Both the position numbers and the translations under genes were made by a program. A stretch of DNA of 18,458 bases from Akkermansiaceae bacterium UBA2381 (lineage in GTDB: Bacteria > Verrucomicrobiota > Verrucomicrobiia > Verrucomicrobiales > DEV007): NCBI GenBank assembly GCA_002344215.1, contig DDSV01000009.1, positions 1-18,458 of the forward strand, given 5' to 3'. Under the pieces are notes generated by a model. That model saw only the letters and a list, made by a program, of their open reading frames with translations. It was not told the DNA's origin and ran no database searches. Below, in pieces: positions 8,200 to 15,871 of the stretch (position 1 is the stretch's first letter; each line of letters opens with the position of its first letter).

Positions 8200-9590
8200 C
8201 GCTTCTTCACGTTCAAATATTGGGCCACTGTATCGGCGCAGAGTTCCTCGTGTTCCGGGATTCCGAGTTCGACGCCGAGATGGCGGAGGCGATTTCCGGT
8301 TTCACGCAGTTCCTGCCATTGGAAGTGACCGCCGAGTTTTTCATACACCTGTGAAACGGATTCGGGGGTCGAGGTCGGGGAAAAGAGCGGGTGCGCGTTC
8401 TCCGGTCGCACCATATTCACGAGGACAAGATGCTGGCGATTGATGAGAGGGAGTGCTTCGTAGAAATGTTCGGCGGTGAGGGGATCGCTCAGGTCGACGA
8501 GCATGACGAGGAGGGCCCGGCGGGTGAGGCGCTGGCGAAGGGCGATCATCAATTGTTCGAAATCGGGGGCGACCGGCTTCGGCTCGAGAGTGTAAAGGGC
8601 GTCCCTGACAATGTTATAATGTCCCTTACCGTTGCGGGCGCGGATGAATCGATCCTCCTTGTCCGCAAAGCTGATGAATCCGAAGAGATCGCCCTGACGC
8701 TCCGCCACGGAGGCGAGGATGAGCGAGCAGTGCAGGAATTTTTCCAACTGCGTAGTGATGAGGTAATCGCCGCCCGCCGAATCCTCGCGGTAGAGCCAGT
8801 CACCCGCCGCTTCCTTTTCCACGCCGACCCGGATCTCGCGGGCGCTGAGACGGGAGTGATCGACGATCACATAGATCTCCTGAGTGCGCTCGATCTGATA
8901 GGTCCGCGTCGCGGGTCGCTGGCGTCGGGCCGTCGCTTTCCAGTCGATGTCGACGTAGTCGTCTCCCGGCTGGTAGTCCCGCAGTTGCTCGAAGTCGCGG
9001 CCTTTGCCGACTTGCCGGACAACATGACTGCCGTCGTTTCCGCGCATCAGGAAAAGGCTTGCGAGACGTTTGCGCTCGACGGAAAGATCCGGGTAGACGC
9101 GGACTTCGGTGGTCAGATCAACACGTTTCCGCATCAGCCAGAGGCGCAGAATCGAGCGGGTCTCCACATGGGCGGAGAGGAGAAAAAAGCGGCCCCGTCT
9201 CAGTGGTATGACAGGATAGACCACCGTTCGCAATTTGCCCTGTTCCAGTCCGGTGAGGCGTCCGATGACCTCGCCTTCGCAGTGAAAGTCGAGAGGAAGC
9301 GCGATTCCATAGCGGATCCAGTCCAGCCTCGCTCCCCGGTTCACGAGCGTCAGCGGGATCTCCAGCGCTTTTCCTTTGGTGCTTCTCAAGAGCGCGGGTA
9401 TCTCGAGGGAGAGACCGGAAAGTCTTGATCGGGACGTCACCGCATCAATCACGCTGATTGCGGTGACTAGCAGAAGCACCACAAGAGCGGGAATCTTTCC
9501 GAAGCCCTGCTCATAGACAAGCGACGCGAAGGCCGGCACAACAAGAAGCAGGGCCGCCCAGAGCAGAGGAATGTTGGGCACCGGTCGCAT
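8187..9590 (-). CDS. DUF58 domain protein (MoxR partner)
   Basis: A membrane-anchored DUF58 protein of 467 residues. Two hydrophobic segments (about residues 6-23 and 33-50) anchor it. The family signature GKGRDFEQLRDYQPGDD followed by YVDIDWKATAR is at about 195-222, and a VIVDHSR motif at about 241-247 starts a von Willebrand A-like region (DxS metal-site type). DUF58 proteins pair with MoxR ATPases, probably as clients or assembly partners, but no reaction is known. I place the start at ATG 9590 because MRPVPN before a hydrophobic segment is the usual family beginning. An upstream TTG at 9620 would overlap the MoxR stop as TTGA and give 477 residues; neither has a visible ribosome binding site. 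It is the distal gene of the MoxR operon and converges on the giant secreted protein gene. Confidence 0.93.
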   Translation of the reverse strand: MRPVPNIPLLWAALLLVVPAFASLVYEQGFGKIPALVVLLLVTAISVIDAVTSRSRLSGLSLEIPALLRSTKGKALEIPLTLVNRGARLDWIRYGIALPLDFHCEGEVIGRLTGLEQGKLRTVVYPVIPLRRGRFFLLSAHVETRSILRLWLMRKRVDLTTEVRVYPDLSVERKRLASLFLMRGNDGSHVVRQVGKGRDFEQLRDYQPGDDYVDIDWKATARRQRPATRTYQIERTQEIYVIVDHSRLSAREIRVGVEKEAAGDWLYREDSAGGDYLITTQLEKFLHCSLILASVAERQGDLFGFISFADKEDRFIRARNGKGHYNIVRDALYTLEPKPVAPDFEQLMIALRQRLTRRALLVMLVDLSDPLTAEHFYEALPLINRQHLVLVNMVRPENAHPLFSPTSTPESVSQVYEKLGGHFQWQELRETGNRLRHLGVELGIPEHEELCADTVAQYLNVKKRQLI

Positions 9591-9616
9591 CGTGTCAGGA
9601 AAAGGGGAAAACCAAC

Positions 9617-10615
9617 TCAACGTGGCACAGCGACCGATTCGAGCAGTTTGTTCACCGCCTCCGCGACGGTGACACCCTCGATCTCATACTCGGGTCTCAG
9701 GACGATGCGGTGGGAGAGGACGGGATACGCCATCGTGCGGATATCGTCAGGAGTGACATAGTCCCGACCCTCGATCGCGGCGAGAGCGCGACTGGAAAGG
9801 AGGAGCGCCTGGGTGGCACGGGGTCCGGCTCCGACCTGGATACTGTCGAGTTCGCGCGAACGTCTCACGATCTCGACGACGTAGGAGACCAGTTCCTCTT
9901 TCATCGTGATGGACTGGAGGGCTTGCTGCATCCGGTGGATCTGGGGTTCGGTGAGAACGGCCCGGACCGTATCACCGGCGAGGATGTGCTCGGGGGTTTC
10001 GCTGCCGAGCGACTGGATCGCGAGCTTCAGTTCGTCCTCTGCTTCCGGATAATCCATTTCCACCCGGAGAAGGAAACGGTCCTTCTGCGCCTCGGGGAGG
10101 GGATAGGTGCCCTCGTATTCGATCGGGTTCTGGGTGGCAAACACGGTGAAGCTGGAAGGCAGGGAATGGGTCACTCCGTCGATTGTGACAAGACGCTCCT
10201 GCATTGCCTGAAGGAGGGCCGACTGGGTCTTGGCGGGTGCCCGGTTGATCTCATCGGCGAGGAGGAATGAGGTAAAAACGGGCCCTTTGACGAGATGGAA
10301 AGAGCCCTCCTGCAGGCTGAACACGTTGGTCCCGGTGATGTCTGAGGGCATCAGGTCGGGGGTGAACTGAATCCGGGAAAAGTCGGCCCCGAGGACTTTG
10401 GCGAGGGTGCGGACGAGCAGCGTTTTCGCCACTCCCGGGACCCCCTCGACGAGGATGTGATTCCCGGTGAAGATCGCGATCAGGCAAAAATCGACGACCC
10501 GCTTCTGTCCGATGATGACCTTGGCCACTTCGGCCCTGGCCTGCGCCATGATTTCGTTTACCGATTGAATATTCTCATTCGCGGGCATCTCATCCATCAT
10601 GACGCTTAATCGCAT
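9617..10615 (-). CDS. MoxR family AAA+ ATPase
   Basis: A 332-residue MoxR-type AAA+ ATPase, a normal length for the family. Walker A is GVPGVAKT (58-65), Walker B LLADEINR (118-125), sensor 1 ATQNPIE (160-166), and the MoxR hallmark GTYPLPEAQKDRF (169-181) follows. MoxR proteins act as chaperone-like ATPases in assembly of metal centres or envelope complexes, usually with DUF58 and von Willebrand A proteins encoded next door, as here. The frame extends upstream to a GTG inside the hairpin repeat at 10691-10693, but that extension is repeat sequence. ATG 10615 is therefore preferred, with in-frame ATGs at 10600, 10597 and 10588 as alternatives. No Shine-Dalgarno sequence is seen. The stop overlaps or lies just before the DUF58 start, so the two are co-transcribed. 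Confidence 0.95.
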   Translation of the reverse strand: MRLSVMMDEMPANENIQSVNEIMAQARAEVAKVIIGQKRVVDFCLIAIFTGNHILVEGVPGVAKTLLVRTLAKVLGADFSRIQFTPDLMPSDITGTNVFSLQEGSFHLVKGPVFTSFLLADEINRAPAKTQSALLQAMQERLVTIDGVTHSLPSSFTVFATQNPIEYEGTYPLPEAQKDRFLLRVEMDYPEAEDELKLAIQSLGSETPEHILAGDTVRAVLTEPQIHRMQQALQSITMKEELVSYVVEIVRRSRELDSIQVGAGPRATQALLLSSRALAAIEGRDYVTPDDIRTMAYPVLSHRIVLRPEYEIEGVTVAEAVNKLLESVAVPR

Positions 10616-10675
10616 ACTTTGCGGCAGGTGAGCAAGCGGATATTCGCCGAATCCCGGGGGGATGAAGGTGGCTCG

Positions 10676-10742
10676 GCCGGGGAACGTTGGCACGTTCCGC
10701 TACGTCCCGACAAGGTAGAGGAACGTGCCAACGTTCCCCGGC
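10676..10742. repeat. Long perfect hairpin repeat (23-bp stem), third GCTAC-type palindrome
   Basis: Arms at 10676-10698 and 10720-10742 are perfect reverse complements over 23 bases. The loop is 21 bases and itself holds a further CTAC/GTAG pairing (10700-10703 with 10715-10718). Within each arm GGAACGT and ACGTTCC form a shorter nested palindrome. The left arm runs into GCTAC, as in the palindromes at 1546 and 8131. It lies between divergent genes (MoxR minus, dihydrofolate reductase plus). It is typical of REP- or MITE-like dispersed elements; no transposase is present. Confidence 0.9.
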
Positions 10743-10835
10743 TTCCTTCCGCGTCTCAAAATGCGCGAGTCAGCACGATCCCTGCCCGACCCTCTTTGCC
10801 CTGTCCCTTGAACCTCTTTGGCCGTACAATGGGAA

Positions 10836-11366
10836 ATGCTAGTTTCGATCATCGCCGCGGTCGCCAATCGCGGAGTGATAGGTTCCGCCGGGGGAGGAAT
10901 TCCCTGGGACCTTCCGCGGGACCGTTCCCATTTCCGGGCCAGCACCCGGGGCGGCTGGATGCTGGTGGGGCGACGCACCTACGAGGAAATGGACGGCTGG
11001 TTCACCGATCAGACACCTCTCATTCTCACGGAAAAAGCTGACTACAAACCACGGAACCCCTCACACCGGGTCGTGTCGTCGGTTTTTGCCGCAATCGACC
11101 TCGCCCGTCGTAACGGGGCCTCCGGGCTGCTCGTCTGTGGTGGCGCGGGAGTTTATGCCGCCGCGATCGGGTACGCGGACCGCCTCGTCCTCACCCGCAT
11201 CGACGGTGACGTGGAGCTTCCCGATCCGGTCCGTTTTCCGGATTTCGAGCATTCCGGCGATTGGAGGCTCACCTCCGCCGAAGCGTGGCCGCCCGATTCG
11301 ATGAATCCCTTTCCCATGCGCCTGGAACGGTATTCCCGAAACCCTATCAGAACCCCGTCGAGTTAA
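10836..11366 (+). CDS. folA: Dihydrofolate reductase
   Basis: A 176-residue dihydrofolate reductase, which reduces dihydrofolate to tetrahydrofolate with NADPH for thymidylate, purine and methionine synthesis in the cytoplasm. The family pattern is clear: VSIIAAVANRGVIG at the N-terminus (3-16), the substrate-binding IPWDLPRD (22-29) with the catalytic acidic residue at D29, the STRG and VGRRTYEEM cofactor region (36-51), and the second NADPH motif CGGAGVY (101-107). ATG 10836 is chosen because the first beta strand starts immediately after it; an in-frame TTG at 10818 would add six residues with no family counterpart. The thymidylate synthase gene often found beside folA is not here. The gene lies just right of the long hairpin and is divergent from moxR. 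Confidence 0.93.
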   Translation: MLVSIIAAVANRGVIGSAGGGIPWDLPRDRSHFRASTRGGWMLVGRRTYEEMDGWFTDQTPLILTEKADYKPRNPSHRVVSSVFAAIDLARRNGASGLLVCGGAGVYAAAIGYADRLVLTRIDGDVELPDPVRFPDFEHSGDWRLTSAEAWPPDSMNPFPMRLERYSRNPIRTPSS

Positions 11367-11469
11367 AGAATTCCTAGCCACGGCGCGGGATGGGGTTATT
11401 TTTGGGATTCCAGTGCATCAACCGCGATGCGTTAACCAAACCACACGATTGAGCTACCGGAACCACGAG

Positions 11470-12210
11470 ATGATTTCAGCGATTCGCAGGCATTCCCTTT
11501 GGATTCTCCTGATGCCTCTGCTGCTGCTCCTGACCTCCTGCGGTGGGGAAAAGGACCCGTCCAACCACCTCGAGTGGATCAGTGAATTTCCCCTGTGGGA
11601 AAAGCTGCTCGTTGTCGCGATGACCAGCCTGCTGAGCGAGGATCTGGCCTGCATCACCGCGGGAATGCTCGCGAGCAAGGGCATCCTCACCTTCGGGTGG
11701 GCGTTGACCGGTGCTTTTCTCGGGGTGTATCTGGGCGGGATGCCCCTCTACCTGGCGGGCCGGCTTGGTGGTATCGACCTCCTGCGCCGCGCGCCTTTCC
11801 GCTGGTTTCTGAAAGAGGCACAGGTCGTGCAGACGGAGACTCTTTTTGACGGACACGGGGCAAAACTGATCTTTTCCGCCCGTCTCATTCCCGGCTCGCG
11901 CTTCCCCATCTATGCCGCCGCCGGCCTGCTGCGATATCCCTTCTGGAAGTTCGCCCTCTACAAATTCATCGCCGAGGGACTCTCCGCCGTGATCCTCGTG
12001 TGGGGATCGATGCGCCTGGGTGAGGTGGTCTTCGACTGGTTCAAAGTGCTCGGGAATTATGTCTTTCCGATCTTTGTGGCCGTTCTCGTTCTCACCTGGA
12101 TCGTGGTGAAAATCTTCGAGATTTTTGCGACAAAGCGCAGCCGCCTCACCTTTCTGTCGCGGTGCCGGAAAGTGTATTACCGGTTCCGGCCGAAATCACC
12201 GCTTTCCTGA
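11470..12210 (+). CDS. DedA/SNARE-associated family membrane protein with a lipoprotein-like N-terminus
   Basis: A 246-residue integral membrane protein matching the DedA (VTT/SNARE-associated) family, whose members act in lipid scrambling, undecaprenyl phosphate recycling and envelope stability. The conserved acidic segment is SLLSEDLACITAG (53-65), and the re-entrant motif with its arginines is FSARLIPGSRFPIYAAAG (135-152). Further hydrophobic segments follow at about 168-182 and 197-218, with a basic C-terminal tail. Unusually, residues 5-24 look like a type II signal peptide: basic start, leucine run, LTSC with Cys24, then GGEKDP. ATG 11470 is preferred because it places this signal at the N-terminus; a GTG at 11413 would add 19 polar residues. 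It may be co-transcribed with the permease that starts 74 bases downstream. Confidence 0.85.
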   Translation: MISAIRRHSLWILLMPLLLLLTSCGGEKDPSNHLEWISEFPLWEKLLVVAMTSLLSEDLACITAGMLASKGILTFGWALTGAFLGVYLGGMPLYLAGRLGGIDLLRRAPFRWFLKEAQVVQTETLFDGHGAKLIFSARLIPGSRFPIYAAAGLLRYPFWKFALYKFIAEGLSAVILVWGSMRLGEVVFDWFKVLGNYVFPIFVAVLVLTWIVVKIFEIFATKRSRLTFLSRCRKVYYRFRPKSPLS

Positions 12211-12284
12211 GGCGTTCAAGCGGGTGAATTGCTCCTTGAGGGGCCGAATTTTTCCGCTAAGGATAAGAAGACTCTCCTCCCATT

Positions 12285-13529
12285 GTGACCTGGATCTCCC
12301 TAGCGCTGCGCAACCTGCTCCGGAACTCCCGCCGTTCGATCACCACGATCGCCGCGGTGGCTCTGGGTTACTCCGCCGTCAATATTCTGGCGGGCTTCAG
12401 CGCCTACATGTTCAAAAGCATCGAGGATGCGAACATTTTTGAGCAGATCAACGGCCACGTTCAGATCTGGAAAAAAGGAGCCCGCGACCATGGCGGAGCG
12501 GACCCCGGAAAGTATCTGATCACGGCAGAGGAGTTCGCCGCGATCAAGGAATTCGCCGGGAAAGACGAGCGCATTCTCCTCGCTGCGGGTCTGCTCGAAG
12601 TGAAGGGCAACATAGATTTCAACGGAGCGACCGGCTTTTTTGTCGGCCAGGCCATGGTGCCGGAGGAGAAGGAGGCGATTCATTCGCGCTCGACCGCTCT
12701 CCGCAGCGCTGACGGGAGCACTTATATCGGGAAACCGATCACCCGGGAGACGCCCTACGGGATCGCCATCACCACCGGGATGGCCGAGAACCTCGAGATG
12801 GATATCGATTCCAACGTGATCCTCATGGCCCCGTCCATCAACGGGCAGATGAATGCCCTCGATGCCCAGATCTATCAGATCGCCGACGTCGCCTCCGAGT
12901 CGCTCAACAATCGGTATATTTTTATGCCCCTCGAACTGGCGCAGGGGCTCTACGACACGACCGGGGTCAGTTGTGTTCGAATCATGCTTGAGGTGAACGA
13001 GGATACGGACGCGGTGACGGCCGCTCTCCGCGCGCAGTACCCCGAGTCCGGCTGGGAGATCATCCCCTGGTATGAAGTGTCGAAGCTGTATTTGCGGACC
13101 AAACGCATGTTCGACATCATCTTCGGGCTCGTCTTCGCGATCATCACCACGATCGTGACGATGTCGGTCCTCAACACCATCGGAATGGCCGTGGTAGAGC
13201 GGACCAAGGAGATCGGGACCCTCCGCGCCATCGGATTGAAGCGCCCCGGGGTGATCTGGCTTTTCGGCATCGAAAGCGCCCTTCTCGGGGTCATCGGAGC
13301 GGTGACCGGACTCATTATCACGGTGGGACTTTCTCTCGTGATCGAGGGGGTCAAGCCGACCTGGGAACCACCCGTCACCGCCCGCGAGATCGTCTGGGAG
13401 ATCCGTATCCTGCCCTACTATCTGCTGACCACCTTCCTCCTGCTGATCATTTTCACCTCCCTCGCCGCGATCGCCCCGGCGCGCAGAGCTGCAAAACGGA
13501 GTATTGTCGATTCTCTGGGACACGTCTAG
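12285..13529 (+). CDS. FtsX/LolCE-type ABC transporter permease
   Basis: A 414-residue permease of the MacB/LolCE/FtsX class. The N-terminal LALRNLLRNSRR amphipathic segment precedes transmembrane helix 1 (about 17-40). A large periplasmic domain of the MacB_PCD type spans about 45-270, and three C-terminal helices follow (about 277-303, 322-350, 376-398). The cytoplasmic ERTKEIGTLRAIGLKR (305-320) between helices 2 and 3 is the typical coupling segment for the ATPase subunit. The start is a GTG; no ATG is available nearby and the conserved N-terminus begins at once. A weak purine-rich stretch (12261-12270) lies rather far upstream. The LolA-like gene follows after 12 bases, so lipoprotein or lipid export from the inner membrane is the likely task. 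The required ATPase gene is not adjacent. Confidence 0.92.
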   Translation: MTWISLALRNLLRNSRRSITTIAAVALGYSAVNILAGFSAYMFKSIEDANIFEQINGHVQIWKKGARDHGGADPGKYLITAEEFAAIKEFAGKDERILLAAGLLEVKGNIDFNGATGFFVGQAMVPEEKEAIHSRSTALRSADGSTYIGKPITRETPYGIAITTGMAENLEMDIDSNVILMAPSINGQMNALDAQIYQIADVASESLNNRYIFMPLELAQGLYDTTGVSCVRIMLEVNEDTDAVTAALRAQYPESGWEIIPWYEVSKLYLRTKRMFDIIFGLVFAIITTIVTMSVLNTIGMAVVERTKEIGTLRAIGLKRPGVIWLFGIESALLGVIGAVTGLIITVGLSLVIEGVKPTWEPPVTAREIVWEIRILPYYLLTTFLLLIIFTSLAAIAPARRAAKRSIVDSLGHV

Positions 13530-13541
13530 ATTCAAGCTGTC

Positions 13542-14267
13542 ATGAAATATTCCCCGATTTTTCTCCTGATCCTTTCCCTCCTTACCTCGCCGCTCGTCGC
13601 CCAGGACGCCGCCTTGCTCGCGGCGGAGCAGGCCCGCGGCATTCTCACCGGAAATTCCGGCGTCCAGTGGATCGTGAATGTTTCGGGGAACAAGAGTGCG
13701 AAATTCAGCGCCGTCTCACAGAACGGTAAGATTTTTGCCGAAGTGCTTGAGCCGGAGTCCGCCGTCGGCAGCCGTTACCTTGCCGAGTCCGACGGCAACA
13801 TGTGGTTCTGGAAACCCAAACTGAGCCGGCCGGTCTCGATCCCCAAGCGTCAGCGTCTTTCCGGTGACGCCGCCATCGGGGACATCGCCTCGACCAGTTA
13901 CGTCGACGGATACAAAGTCGCCGGACAGGAGGCCGGAGAGGTCAACGGCGAACCCGCCACGATCTACACGATGAAGGCGAACACGCTCGGAGACACCTAT
14001 GCGATGATCAAATACTGGGTCACGACGAACGGGAATCTCGGGAAAAAAGCCGAGTTTTATGCCAAGTCGGGCACTCTCATCCGCTCCTCGACGATGGCCT
14101 ATGACAACAAAGTCAACGGCCGTCCCTTCCTCTCGCAGATGGTGGTCAATGATTCGGGATTGACCATCACCCTGAAATTCAGCGAGGTGAAGCTCGGTGA
14201 CTTTCCTGCCAGCACTTTTACCCGTGACAACCTCGGGGGGCCGAAAACCCCTACGCCCGGTCGGTGA
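13542..14267 (+). CDS. Outer membrane lipoprotein-sorting (LolA-like) periplasmic protein
   Basis: A 241-residue exported protein with a Sec signal peptide (residues 1-20, probable cleavage between LVA and QD). The mature part matches the LolA-like 'outer membrane lipoprotein-sorting protein' family (PF17131 type): SAVSQNGKIFAEVLEP, then NMWFWKPKLSRPVSIPKR (87-104), then GDIASTSYVDGYKV (113-126), a run of beta strands expected to form an open half-barrel that carries a lipid tail. It begins 12 bases after the ABC permease gene on the same strand, which supports a shared transport job. Mature LolA proteins in E. coli are shorter and differ in sequence, so the cargo should not be assumed. The C-terminus ends in a short proline-rich tail over a small hairpin. 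Confidence 0.88.
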   Translation: MKYSPIFLLILSLLTSPLVAQDAALLAAEQARGILTGNSGVQWIVNVSGNKSAKFSAVSQNGKIFAEVLEPESAVGSRYLAESDGNMWFWKPKLSRPVSIPKRQRLSGDAAIGDIASTSYVDGYKVAGQEAGEVNGEPATIYTMKANTLGDTYAMIKYWVTTNGNLGKKAEFYAKSGTLIRSSTMAYDNKVNGRPFLSQMVVNDSGLTITLKFSEVKLGDFPASTFTRDNLGGPKTPTPGR

Positions 14268-14276
14268 GGCCGACCG
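14258..14276 (+). other. Small hairpin overlapping the LolA-like gene's stop codon
   Basis: CGGTCGG (14258-14264) and CCGACCG (14270-14276) form a 7-bp stem around a 5-base loop that contains the TGA stop. No T-tract follows, so termination is uncertain. The sequence CGGTCGG also appears in the arms of the palindrome at 8131, which may be coincidence. Confidence 0.35.
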
Positions 14277-14306
14277 CCTGACCAGACCTCCGACCGTCCC
14301 TCTTTC

Positions 14307-15680
14307 ATGGCCGCTCCCTACTTTACTGCGGCAGAATTAAGGTCCGCCTCGGAGTTTCTTCAGGATCTCATCCGGATCGATACCACCAATCCTCCGGGGA
14401 ATGAAGTGGAGGCGATTTCCTTCCTCGCCGACTATTGCCGCGAGATCGGACTCGAGCCGGTTATCGCGGGGGCTCAGGAAGAGCGCCCCAATCTGGTTGC
14501 GAAGTTTGCCGCCTCGTCGGAGAACCGCACCGGACGTCCCCTCATTCTGAGTTGCCACGTCGATACCGTTCCGGCGGATCCGGAGCGGTGGACTCATTCC
14601 CCGTGGTCAGGACACGACGACGGCTCCTGCCTCTGGGGACGCGGCGCGGTCGACATGAAGGGCTTCGCAACGATGGCGCTCTTCGCCATGGGGAAGCTCA
14701 TCAGCAGCGAGGTGCCCATGAATCGCGATGTCATTTTTGTCGCCGTGTCCGACGAGGAGGCCGGCACACGACTGGGATCAAAATGGCTCGTCGAGGAGCG
14801 CCCCGATCTGCTCGGGGGGAATCCGGAGTATGTCATCAACGAGGTGGGGGGATTTTCCGTTCATCAAAAGGGCCGGCGTTTTTACCCGGTTCAGGTGGCG
14901 GAGAAGGGCGTCGCCTGGCTCAGACTGACGATCAAGGGGGAACCCGGACACAGTTCGCTACCTTCCCGGGACAACGCCGTGCGGCGGCTCGGCCGGGCCA
15001 TTGATGCGATTGCGAAGGCCCGCCTGCCCTGGCACCCCGGCGAAGACGCGAGGCGATTTATCTCCGGTTTCGCCGCCCCGCAGGGCCGTCTCGCCCTTGA
15101 AGTCTCCCGCCTCCTTTTTCATCCTTTTCTCGGTCCTAAACTGCTCCCTCTTCTGATTGCGGATCCCTCGCGCCGGACTTCGATCGAAGCGATTCTCCGC
15201 AACACCGCCAATCCCACCTGCCTTCACGGGAGCAGTTCCATCAACATGATCCCCGGAACCGTCTCGGTTGACATCGACGGCCGGCTTGCACCCGGGCAGA
15301 CCGCCGCGGACCTCATGCGTGAGTTGCACGCCGTCATTTATCCCGTCCTCGGAAATCGCTACGAACTGTCCGTCCTTCAGTCCTCGGAGGCAGTCTCCTT
15401 TTCCACCGACACTCCTCTTTATCGGGAAATGGAAAGGACTCTCCATGAGGTCGATCCCGGATGCCACGTCGTTCCCTCGATCATTCCCGGATTCACCGAC
15501 AGCCGCAACTACGCCCGCCTCGGCGCGCAATGTTACGGATTCTATCCCCTCCAACTGCCCCCCGATCTCGATTTTGCATCATTGTTTCACGGCGACAACG
15601 AACGCATCCCCATCGCCGGCTTTCACTGGGGCATCGAAACCCTGACGGCAATGTTGATCCGGTTTTTGGGGAAGAGCTGA
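14307..15680 (+). CDS. M20 family zinc metallopeptidase (ArgE/DapE/carboxypeptidase S-like)
   Basis: A 457-residue cytoplasmic-type M20 amidohydrolase with no signal peptide. Such enzymes use two zinc ions to remove acyl groups from amino acids or to cleave dipeptides. Catalytic elements are complete: HVDTVPA (H84, D86), GRGAVDMKG (bridging D116), SDEEAG (general base E150, metal ligand E151), NEVGG (E179) and the C-terminal ligand H428 in HGDNERI. A dimerisation domain begins near GEPGHSS (211-217) and runs to about 330. The length and the NEVGG motif fit carboxypeptidase S/N-acyl amino acid hydrolases better than short DapE proteins, but the substrate is unknown. ATG 14307 starts 39 bases after the LolA-like gene, without a Shine-Dalgarno sequence. 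The TGA stop lies within the first unit of the GCTGAAAA-type repeat that follows. Confidence 0.92.
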   Translation: MAAPYFTAAELRSASEFLQDLIRIDTTNPPGNEVEAISFLADYCREIGLEPVIAGAQEERPNLVAKFAASSENRTGRPLILSCHVDTVPADPERWTHSPWSGHDDGSCLWGRGAVDMKGFATMALFAMGKLISSEVPMNRDVIFVAVSDEEAGTRLGSKWLVEERPDLLGGNPEYVINEVGGFSVHQKGRRFYPVQVAEKGVAWLRLTIKGEPGHSSLPSRDNAVRRLGRAIDAIAKARLPWHPGEDARRFISGFAAPQGRLALEVSRLLFHPFLGPKLLPLLIADPSRRTSIEAILRNTANPTCLHGSSSINMIPGTVSVDIDGRLAPGQTAADLMRELHAVIYPVLGNRYELSVLQSSEAVSFSTDTPLYREMERTLHEVDPGCHVVPSIIPGFTDSRNYARLGAQCYGFYPLQLPPDLDFASLFHGDNERIPIAGFHWGIETLTAMLIRFLGKS

Positions 15681-15720
15681 AAACTGGAAAAGCTGAAAAT
15701 TTGAAAGGCTGAAAAGCTGA
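15675..15720. repeat. Degenerate GCTGAAAA repeat array
   Basis: GCTGAAAA-like units recur with variations: GCTGAAAA, CTGGAAAA, GCTGAAAA, TTTGAAAG, GCTGAAAA, GCTGA. The M20 gene's stop codon lies in the first unit. The reverse complement of this unit, TTTCAGCC, forms the array at the right end of the window and occurs once more near 17571, so the unit is dispersed. Confidence 0.75.
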
Positions 15721-15859
15721 GCCGGAGCGAAGCGGAGACAGACAATCGAGAAAATCGAGATGGGTGCCCGGAGGGCAAGCGACGCGTCCAAAACAAAGTG
15801 AAGTCAAACCTGAGCCGGAGCGAAGCGGAGACAGACGGAACGAAGTGAAGTCAAACCTG
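15717..15859. repeat. Intergenic repeat block with two identical 27-bp copies
   Basis: A 27-base sequence ending GCGAAGCGGAGACAGAC occurs identically at 15717-15743 and 15810-15836. A second 17-base unit AAGTGAAGTCAAACCTG occurs at 15796-15812 and 15843-15859. Together they make a mosaic filling the gap between the convergent M20 and amidohydrolase genes. A related copy (31 of 38 positions against 15817-15854) lies on the far side of the amidohydrolase at 16765-16802. No gene is seen in the gap. Confidence 0.85.
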
Positions 15860-15871
15860 GAACCTGAAACT

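Noticed and set aside
8391..9428. A 345-codon plus-strand frame opposite the DUF58 gene
   Set aside because: The minus strand has the diagnostic DUF58 motif, so this frame is a shadow.
12300..13535. A 411-codon open frame antisense to the permease gene
   Set aside because: It mirrors the permease in a GC-rich region and its product is a low-complexity, charged, histidine/aspartate-rich chain with no domain; the plus strand has clear FtsX-type motifs.
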